DNA from: Bacteroidota bacterium
GTDB taxonomy: Bacteria > Bacteroidota > Bacteroidia > Chitinophagales > Chitinophagaceae
NCBI GenBank assembly: GCA_016868455.1
Contig: VGGV01000020.1
Span: 1-39,415 of the forward strand
Direction of reading: 5' to 3'
Length of the DNA: 39,415 nucleotides
The translations under genes and the position numbers were made by a program. Shown here piece by piece: positions 33,643 to 39,415 of this stretch (position 1 is the stretch's first letter; each line of letters begins with the position of its first letter). The notes beneath the pieces were generated by a model. It saw only the letters and a program-made list of their open reading frames with translations, did no database searches and was not told the origin of the DNA.

Positions 33643-33987
33643 TCAGACCGCAAAACTCGTCCCGCAGCCGCAGGTGCTGCTGGCATTGGGGTTTTTAAAG
33701 GTAAAGCCGCGGTTATTCAGCCCGTCCTGCCAGTCCACCTGCATGCCGTACAAATACAGCTCATGTGCCTTGTCCATAATGCAGGGTATGCCATCAATTT
33801 CAAATCTGTGGTCATTTTCTTTGGGGTGGTTAAAACCCAGCACATAGGTCATGCCCGAACATCCGCCGCCCTTTACACCCACCCGCAGCCGCTGTGTAGG
33901 GTCAAAGCCTTCTGCCACCATGAGTTTTTTTATTTCAGCCAGGGCGCTATCGGTAAGGGTAACCGGTATTGTTTGTAGAGTCTCCAT
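33643..33987 (-). CDS. A-type iron-sulfur carrier protein (IscA/ErpA/HesB family)
   Basis: A 114-residue Fe-S assembly protein that delivers clusters to apo-enzymes. The three conserved cysteines are seen in VKGGGCSGMTYVLGF and, near the C-terminus, STCGCGTSFAV. EIDGIPCIMDKAHELYLYGM and DWQDGLNNRGFTFKNPNA are usual for the family. Subfamily (IscA, ErpA or SufA) cannot be assigned by eye, and no isc or suf genes are in the window. An exact promoter box ends 5 bp before the start codon, so the mRNA may be leaderless. Confidence 0.93.
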   Translation of the reverse strand: METLQTIPVTLTDSALAEIKKLMVAEGFDPTQRLRVGVKGGGCSGMTYVLGFNHPKENDHRFEIDGIPCIMDKAHELYLYGMQVDWQDGLNNRGFTFKNPNASSTCGCGTSFAV

Positions 33988-33991
33988 ACTA

Positions 33992-33999
33992 CAAAAATA
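33992..33999 (-). promoter_or_regulatory. Promoter -7 box of the Fe-S carrier gene
   Basis: The minus strand reads TATTTTTG, an exact match, ending 5 bases before the ATG. Transcription would start at about the initiation codon. Confidence 0.5.
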
Positions 34000-34115
34000 A
34001 AAACTCTTTTGTTGCGATACCAGATCATCGCTTCCGGAAAAAGGAATTTTCCTGTCATTGCCAGGTTAACTTATTTACCAATTAACTAATCACCTGATTA
34101 ACCCCCTCCCTTCCC

Positions 34116-34123
34116 TATTTTTG
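34116..34123 (+). promoter_or_regulatory. Promoter -7 box of the gene at 34146
   Basis: TATTTTTG, an exact match, ends 22 bases before the start codon. Confidence 0.5.
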
Positions 34124-34145
34124 CTGTGCTATACAATGCTTTATT

Positions 34146-34649
34146 ATGGATAATGCTACCGTCAGCCTGATTGTTTCCGTTCTTGCCTTTTTACTGGCCA
34201 TCGCCGCCTTTTTAAAAAAACCGGCAAAGCCTGATGCGGTTTCTCCAAACGGAATATCCAATACAGGGCAACTAAAGCTGCAGGCCTATGAGCGGCTTGT
34301 ATTGCTTACGGAGAGGATTGCATTGCCCAACCTCATCTGCCGGTTAAGCCAGCCCGGCATCTCGGCCTATGAAATGAAGATCATACTGACTGAAAACATT
34401 AAGGCCGAATTTGAATATAACAGCACCCAGCAATTATATGTAAGCCCCGTAAGCTGGGATGCCGTGCGCAACCTGAAGGAGCAGAATATCATGATCGTTA
34501 CTAAAGTAGCTGCCCTGCTGCCGCCTGAAGCATCAGCCGCCGACCTGAATAAGAAAATTCTGGAGCTCATTATGTCGCAGCCCAACGGCCCCATACATGA
34601 ACTGGTATTGCAGGCACTGAACTTTGAAGCAAAAAAACTGATGACATGA
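34146..34649 (+). CDS. Membrane-anchored hypothetical protein
   Basis: A 167-residue protein with one N-terminal membrane helix (SLIVSVLAFLLAIAAFLKK) and a soluble, mostly helical domain (LKLQAYERLVLLTERIALPN, then NLICRLSQPGISAYEMKIIL). The motif NIKAEFEYNSTQQLYVSPVS is striking, and I recall similar unnamed proteins in Bacteroidota, but no function is known to me. The stop overlaps the next start (ATGA), so it forms an operon with the barrel-like protein downstream. Confidence 0.8.
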   Translation: MDNATVSLIVSVLAFLLAIAAFLKKPAKPDAVSPNGISNTGQLKLQAYERLVLLTERIALPNLICRLSQPGISAYEMKIILTENIKAEFEYNSTQQLYVSPVSWDAVRNLKEQNIMIVTKVAALLPPEASAADLNKKILELIMSQPNGPIHELVLQALNFEAKKLMT

Positions 34650-35227
34650 AGAAGGCCCCCCTGATATTGTCGCTGCTTGTGAGTTCAGTAATGATGGGGC
34701 AGCAAAACAGGATTAAGTTTGGTTTTATAGGATTTCCCTCTCAAAGCGGTTTTGGCATTGGTAATATCGGTTATGAACGGTTGGACCAATCACAGAAAAA
34801 ATCCTGGCAAATACTTTACTCCATGTCAGGCGGTTCCGTGGCAGTAGATGCCGAATCGTACCAGCGGAAATGGCTTACGGTTGAACGCCTTTTCTATTTT
34901 ACTGCCATCAGTAAAAAACTGACCTATTTTTATTCGCTTTTTCTTGAAACAGGTGAGAGAACTTCGGAACCGGGGCATATTGCCATTTATGATACTTCCC
35001 GGTATGAGGGGTTCAGGGCTTTTGAACTAAGCCCCGGTGCAGCGCTGGGCCTGAAATTCAATTTCTCAAAAAGGTTGGCGCTGGAAACTGGCGCCGGACC
35101 AAAACTTATATGGCTGAAAGGGAAAAAGGAATATTATAACCGCAGGGATAATATTCATTTCAATACACCCTATCAAGAAACAAGACCGGGCTTCCGGTTC
35201 TTGTTCAGTTGCTCCTGGCAGTTCTGA
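34646..35227 (+). CDS. Putative outer-membrane beta-barrel protein
   Basis: A 193-residue protein with a short signal peptide ([20 protein letters not shown]). Many alternating strands follow ([40 protein letters not shown]), and it ends in an aromatic residue (SCSWQF), as outer-membrane barrel proteins do. The small size fits an 8-strand barrel. It overlaps the preceding gene by 4 bp and lies just before the mutase gene. The function is unknown. Confidence 0.75.
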   Translation: MKKAPLILSLLVSSVMMGQQNRIKFGFIGFPSQSGFGIGNIGYERLDQSQKKSWQILYSMSGGSVAVDAESYQRKWLTVERLFYFTAISKKLTYFYSLFLETGERTSEPGHIAIYDTSRYEGFRAFELSPGAALGLKFNFSKRLALETGAGPKLIWLKGKKEYYNRRDNIHFNTPYQETRPGFRFLFSCSWQF

Positions 35228-35252
35228 ACTTATTTTTAAAAAAACTCATGCA

Positions 35253-36812
35253 ATGAGTGAGCCAAAAAAATATACGGACAGCGGTATGGAGATCAAACCC
35301 GTTTACGGCAAAGAAGATACGCAGGGGCTGCAGGATGAAAAACCCGGCCAGTTTCCCTTTACCCGGGGTGTACAGCCCAATATGTACCGGGGAAAACTCT
35401 GGACCATGCGCCAGTATGCAGGCTTTTCAACGGCTGAAGAAAGTAATAAGCGTTATCACTATTTACTCTCACAAGGTGTAAGCGGTTTAAGTGTGGCTTT
35501 CGATTTACCCACACAGATTGGTTATGACAGCGACCATCCGCTAGCGGAAGGAGAAGTGGGGAAAACCGGCGTGGCCATTGACAGCCTTGAAGACATGCAG
35601 GTTCTTTTCAGCGGCATAAAACTGGAAGATGTCAGCACTTCCATGACCATCAATGCTACCGGCTTTATATTGCTGGCGCTGTATGCTGCGCTGGCCCGGC
35701 AGCAGGGGGCTGATCTGAAAAAACTTAACGGAACGATACAGAATGATATCCTGAAAGAGTATGCTGCACGGGGCACTTATATCTACCCCCCCAAGCCATC
35801 TATGCGCATCATCACCGACATTTATGAATGGTGCAGCCGGGAGATGCCTAAGTGGAATACCATTTCCATTTCAGGCTATCATATCCGTGAGGCAGGCAGC
35901 ACCGCAGCGCAGGAAATTGCTTTTACCCTGAGCAATGGCAAGGCTTATGTACAAGCCGCACTTAAAAGGGGGCTTGATATAAATGTATTCGGCAGGCGGC
36001 TTTCTTTCTTCTTCAATGCCCACAATAATTTATTTGAAGAAGTGGCTAAATTCAGGGCCGCCCGTAAAATGTGGGCGCAGATAATGAAAGGCCTCGGCGC
36101 CACCGATCCTAAAGCCATGATGCTGCGTTTTCATACGCAAACCGGCGGCAGTACGCTTACGGCGCAGCAACCGCAGAATAATATTGCAAGGGTAACCATA
36201 CAAACACTGGCTGCCGTGCTGGGCGGAACACAATCGCTCCACACCAATGGTTTTGATGAAGCACTGAGCCTGCCTACTGAAGAAGCTGCAAGAATTGCCC
36301 TGCGCACACAGCAGATAGTGGCTTTTGAAAGCGGTGTGGCCGATACGGCAGACCCCCTGGCAGGATCCTACTATACCGAAAACCTTACCCATGAAATGGA
36401 AAAAGCCGCCACTCTCCTTATGGAAAAAATTGATGCCATGGGCGGAAGTGTTGCCGCCATTGAACAGGGTTTTATCCAGAATGAAATAGCCAAAAGCGCA
36501 TACGAATACCAGCGTAAGATTGAAAACGGTGAAAAGATAATTGTAGGAATGAACCGCTTCCAGCTGGAGGAGGAAGAAACCCTTCCGCTGCTGAAAATAA
36601 ACGACCAGGTACGCCAGGCACAGGCCGAAAGACTGGCCCGGTTCCGCAACAGCCGGGACAAAGCCAAATGCGATCAGCTGCTTCAGCTGCTGAGCGATAA
36701 AGCTTCTTCCGCGGAAAATATAATGCCCGTTGTGCTGGAAGCGGTAGAAAACAAATGCACCCTTGGTGAAATAGCCGACACTTTAAGAGAAATATTCGGT
36801 GAGTATAAATAA
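35253..36812 (+). CDS. Methylmalonyl-CoA mutase family, catalytic chain without B12 domain
   Basis: A 519-residue acyl-CoA mutase catalytic barrel. Conserved blocks are [40 protein letters not shown], the [20 protein letters not shown] substrate segment, [11 protein letters not shown], and the [20 protein letters not shown] region. The tyrosine in NMYRG and the arginine in PSMRII agree with methylmalonyl-CoA rather than isobutyryl-CoA specificity, from memory of the family. The cobalamin-binding domain is absent, so a separate B12 subunit must be encoded elsewhere. Only 25 bp separate it from the preceding gene, leaving no room for a cobalamin riboswitch. Confidence 0.9.
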   Translation: MSEPKKYTDSGMEIKPVYGKEDTQGLQDEKPGQFPFTRGVQPNMYRGKLWTMRQYAGFSTAEESNKRYHYLLSQGVSGLSVAFDLPTQIGYDSDHPLAEGEVGKTGVAIDSLEDMQVLFSGIKLEDVSTSMTINATGFILLALYAALARQQGADLKKLNGTIQNDILKEYAARGTYIYPPKPSMRIITDIYEWCSREMPKWNTISISGYHIREAGSTAAQEIAFTLSNGKAYVQAALKRGLDINVFGRRLSFFFNAHNNLFEEVAKFRAARKMWAQIMKGLGATDPKAMMLRFHTQTGGSTLTAQQPQNNIARVTIQTLAAVLGGTQSLHTNGFDEALSLPTEEAARIALRTQQIVAFESGVADTADPLAGSYYTENLTHEMEKAATLLMEKIDAMGGSVAAIEQGFIQNEIAKSAYEYQRKIENGEKIIVGMNRFQLEEEETLPLLKINDQVRQAQAERLARFRNSRDKAKCDQLLQLLSDKASSAENIMPVVLEAVENKCTLGEIADTLREIFGEYK

Positions 36813-36953
36813 GCGTTTCCCTGCCGAATTATTTGTTCTGAACATATTACCGTAAAACAAAGTTTACAGCAACCGGGTTTGCCATTTAAAATATTAAAGC
36901 CCCGTCAATATCTCCGGGTTTCTATTTTCTGTAATTTCATCGCTAAATACAAA

Positions 36954-38717
36954 ATGTGTATGCAAAGTGCTTTTGTTATCAATAAGTATTTCAGAAAGCT
37001 TTTAACAGCCTGTTTCTTCCTGTTTTGCTGCCGGGCGGCAGATGCACAAAACATATCCACCTTTACTTCACCGGACACCACAAAAGTGGTTACAACAAAA
37101 AGGGCAGAAAACCACAAAAAGTATGAAGAGGAGCGGATTCAAGCCGAGGCTGAACAAAAAAAACAGGTAGAGGATTTAAAACGGGAAACTAAAAGCGGGG
37201 TAATATCTGAGTCAATGGCGGTCCGTGAATTTCCTCCAGGCACCCCTTCCTTTGTTACCGACAGCCTTAACGCTTATATAAAACGGGGGATGCAACAATG
37301 GCAAATACCCAGCCTTGCCATTTCCATCATTAAAGACGGGAAAGTGATTTTCAGCTCCGGTTATGGTATCATTGATAAAAACCAAACGAGTAAGGTGAAT
37401 GAAACCACCCTTTTTATCATTGCCTCCAATACCAAACTTTTTACAGGAACCGCCGTGTCCAAGTTAGATCATGAAAAAAAATTATCGCTTAATGATAAAG
37501 TCAACAAATACCTGCCCTGGTTTCGTTTATACGACAGCACGGCTACCCGGCTGGCCACTATCCGCGACATGCTTTGCCACCGGATCGGGCTGAAGACATT
37601 CCAGGGCGATTTTACATTCTGGGATTCTAATCTTGCCAAAGACTCCATTATCTGGAAAATGCGTTACCTGAAACCCTCCGGTGAATTTCGCCAGGATTAT
37701 GGCTATTGTAATTCCGCTTTCCTCGTAGCCGGCCGTGTTCTGGAAAAAGTAACAGGGGGAACCTGGGAAAAATATGTGCAGGACAATATCCTTACCCCCT
37801 TAGGGATGACGGAAACCCATATGAATACTGCTGGTCTGGCACTGCATGACAATGTGGCCCTGCCTTATAATAATCTTTACGGCCCGCTCAGCATTCTGCC
37901 TTATGATAATGTTGATAACCTGGGCCCCGCCACCAGCATGGTAAGCTGTGTGAAAGACCTGGGTAAATGGCTCATCATGCAATTAGACAGCGGCCGGTAT
38001 GAAGGAAGGCAGGTGCTGCCCTGGCGGGTTATTCAAAAAACCCGTGACATCAATATACTCACCGGAAGCCGCAAATCGCCGTATTATCCCACTCATTTCG
38101 AGGGCTATGGCCTCGGCGTTTATTCTGCCGATTACAGCGGAAGACAGGTATATTGGCACACCGGCGGCGCATTCGGGCATGTAACCAATGTATGTTTTGT
38201 GCCCGAGGAAAAATTAGGCATTACCATCCTGACCAATAACGATAATCAAAGCTTTTTCGAGGCCCTCCGCTATCAGTTGCTCGATGCTTACCTCGGTGTG
38301 GCCTATACCGACAGGAGCAAATTTCTATGGGATTTTTATGTGCCGGCTAAAAAAGCGGTTGACGACTCCCTGGCTGCCATGCAGGCAAGGGTGGATAAAA
38401 AAGATGTGCCCCCTTTTAAACTGGAGGATTACACAGGCACTTATTATAATACAGTGTACGGTAAAATTACTATCACCAAAAACAACGATGGTTTGATCTG
38501 CCGTTTCCAGCGCCACCCCGAACTGATTGGGAATATGGATTACATGGACAACAATGAATTCAGGCTGACTTACTCCAATATCGGGTACGGAATATTCCCG
38601 GCTAAGTTTTCACTGAAGAACAGTAAACCATTTTCTGTACAGATCCAGATGAATGATTTTGTTGAAAGCGACGCTTATCTTTTTGTAAAAGACCCTAAAG
38701 GCATAGTAGTAAAGTAA
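36954..38717 (+). CDS. Class C beta-lactamase-like serine hydrolase
   Basis: A secreted protein of about 587 residues from the ATG at 36954 (signal peptide with LLTACFFLFCCRAADAQ). An unusual charged, coiled-coil-like segment follows (KKYEEERIQAEAEQKKQVED), then the class C domain: SxxK in IIASNTKLFTGTAV, YxN in DYGYCNSAFLVAG, and HTG in VYWHTGGAFGHVTN. The C-terminal 100 residues (KLEDYTGTYYNTVYGKITIT) form the DUF3471-type domain often found on these proteins. They are usually esterases or D-aminopeptidases, not resistance enzymes. The frame is open to 36879, but the extra residues do not suit a signal peptide; 36960 is also possible as the start. Confidence 0.87.
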   Translation: MCMQSAFVINKYFRKLLTACFFLFCCRAADAQNISTFTSPDTTKVVTTKRAENHKKYEEERIQAEAEQKKQVEDLKRETKSGVISESMAVREFPPGTPSFVTDSLNAYIKRGMQQWQIPSLAISIIKDGKVIFSSGYGIIDKNQTSKVNETTLFIIASNTKLFTGTAVSKLDHEKKLSLNDKVNKYLPWFRLYDSTATRLATIRDMLCHRIGLKTFQGDFTFWDSNLAKDSIIWKMRYLKPSGEFRQDYGYCNSAFLVAGRVLEKVTGGTWEKYVQDNILTPLGMTETHMNTAGLALHDNVALPYNNLYGPLSILPYDNVDNLGPATSMVSCVKDLGKWLIMQLDSGRYEGRQVLPWRVIQKTRDINILTGSRKSPYYPTHFEGYGLGVYSADYSGRQVYWHTGGAFGHVTNVCFVPEEKLGITILTNNDNQSFFEALRYQLLDAYLGVAYTDRSKFLWDFYVPAKKAVDDSLAAMQARVDKKDVPPFKLEDYTGTYYNTVYGKITITKNNDGLICRFQRHPELIGNMDYMDNNEFRLTYSNIGYGIFPAKFSLKNSKPFSVQIQMNDFVESDAYLFVKDPKGIVVK

Positions 38718-38742
38718 AGTTGCTGAAGAATTAAACAAGAGT

Positions 38743-38773
38743 CCCGGCCATTCAGATGCCGGGTCTTTTTTTT
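38743..38773 (+). terminator. Terminator of the serine hydrolase gene
   Basis: CCCGGC (38743-38748) pairs with GCCGGG (38758-38763) around a 9-nt loop, followed by TCTTTTTTTT. Confidence 0.85.
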
Positions 38774-39230
38774 ATTACCCGCAGAACACAGGACTGACCG
38801 GCATTATTCAGGTAATTATCAGCTGGATCATAAAACTTTAGAAATGGATCATTAAAAGTCCGCAATACCATCGGGATTTTTACCGGGGCACATTAACAAC
38901 TATGCGCCGGAAGGAAATCTCCGTCAGCATCAAAAAACCAGCCATTACAGAGTATTTGCTTGCCCTATGGTTAATTTGAAATCCATGTATTTATTCAATG
39001 GGTAAGCGAACCTCCGGATGTATTGACGGCAGCCAGCCAAAAAAAATAAATACTTATTTCAAGGGACCAGCCGGAAGGATAATAAGAATCAAATTGCATT
39101 GGAACAGTTTGCCGAAACGCCTTATCATGAAATTTAAGGAATCCCTGAACCCCGATTAAGATTTTTACATGCCCTGCGAAAAAGAAGATACCGCCAATTG
39201 CCTTAAACCACGGAATACAAACATTAAAAA
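38774..39230. other. Non-coding gap between two terminators
   Basis: These 457 bases lie between convergent terminators. I see no gene I can support, no repeat and no promoter box with a gene behind it. Short open frames on either strand (such as MRRKEISVSIKKPAITEYLL at about 38902) have no family features. Confidence 0.5.
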
Positions 39231-39255
39231 AGCCCCGGCGCTTTACGCCGGGGCT
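39231..39255 (-). terminator. Terminator of the partial T9SS gene
   Basis: AGCCCCGGCG and CGCCGGGGCT form a perfect 10-bp stem with a 5-nt loop. On the minus strand it is followed by a T-run of six (A-run at 39225-39230), which orients it for the gene entering from the right edge. Confidence 0.9.
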
Positions 39256-39286
39256 TTGTATCAGAAGCCCTTTCACTGTTTTAAAT

Positions 39287-39415
39287 TCATTTCTTCACTA
39301 CGATCTTCCTCGCACCCACCCTCTTTCCGGCAGCGTTGAGCAATTCAACTACATAGATGCCGTCCGGTATGGCAGGTCCAAGATTAACATCAATCCTTGT
39401 GTAAGCCGTAGTGGT
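39287..39415 (-). CDS. C-terminal end of a T9SS type A cargo protein (partial)
   Basis: Only the last 42 codons are in the window: AYTRIDVNLGPAIPDGIYVV, then ELLNAAGKRVGARKIVVKK and stop. This is the second half of a type A T9SS sorting domain, which directs a protein across the outer membrane and is cut off and replaced by a lipid anchor, or released. The passenger part lies beyond the right edge, so its function cannot be judged. A strong terminator follows 31 bp downstream. Confidence 0.85.
   Translation of the reverse strand, partial: TTTAYTRIDVNLGPAIPDGIYVVELLNAAGKRVGARKIVVKK

Noticed and set aside
35228-35252. Cobalamin riboswitch before the B12-dependent mutase
   Set aside because: Only 25 bp separate the mutase from the preceding gene, far too little for such a riboswitch.
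38995-39276. 93-codon open frame on the minus strand
   Set aside because: It runs through the strong terminator stem at 39231-39255 and has no promoter or family features.

Overview
The window is a piece of chromosome from a Bacteroidota bacterium, most likely of the order Chitinophagales (Chitinophagaceae-like). The evidence is a fused SecDF, type IX secretion (T9SS) C-terminal sorting domains of both type A and type B, exact Bacteroidota-style -7 promoter boxes (TAnnTTTG) close upstream of about ten genes, a lack of clear Shine-Dalgarno sequences, and intergenic DNA full of short repeated words and palindromes such as CCCGATAGCTATCGGG. This assignment is inferred from gene content; no phylogeny was run.

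Layout. 1-5.7 kb: a tRNA-Arg(ACG) with its own promoter and terminator, a TPR gene and an M16 peptidase gene that are both 5'-truncated and joined head to head, an intact non-catalytic M16 partner, rlmH, a rhomboid protease, and a TPR-tilS pair on the minus strand. 5.7-12.3 kb: housekeeping metabolism with etfB-etfA, a secreted hypothetical protein, a bifunctional-nuclease/UVR protein, ispE, a VOC enzyme, queD and rocD, the last preceded by a structured leader. 12.3-14.6 kb: a decayed stretch with a frameshifted VIT/CCC1 transporter, two collapsed T9SS cargo remnants, a small membrane protein and a GC-rich palindromic repeat. 14.6-24.8 kb: an L,D-transpeptidase with a TonB-like tail, hppD, then purK and purE separated by a complete tripartite RND efflux operon. 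24.8-30.1 kb: a 507-bp cassette with about 40-bp terminal inverted repeats around a GxxExxY gene that carries a nonsense codon, a lipoprotein whose apparent start codon lies in the cassette's right repeat, a frameshifted secreted caspase, a class I aminotransferase and a class A beta-lactamase-like protein with a palindromic operator candidate. 30.1-39.4 kb: secDF, an A-type Fe-S carrier, two uncharacterised envelope proteins, a methylmalonyl-CoA mutase catalytic chain, a class C beta-lactamase-like hydrolase, and the end of another T9SS cargo gene at the window edge.

Most of the window is ordinary core chromosome: purine synthesis (purK, purE), tyrosine and ornithine catabolism (hppD, rocD), electron transfer (etfAB), tRNA and rRNA modification (tilS, queD, rlmH), isoprenoid synthesis (ispE) and protein export (secDF). 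The most unusual items are the GxxExxY cassette, the repeat-like in-frame insertions in tilS, the head-to-head gene junction near position 575, the structured segment before rocD, and the palindrome overlapping a promoter-like box before the beta-lactamase-like gene. Five single-base frameshifts, three of them at homopolymer runs, leave it open whether several genes are truly broken or only mis-sequenced.
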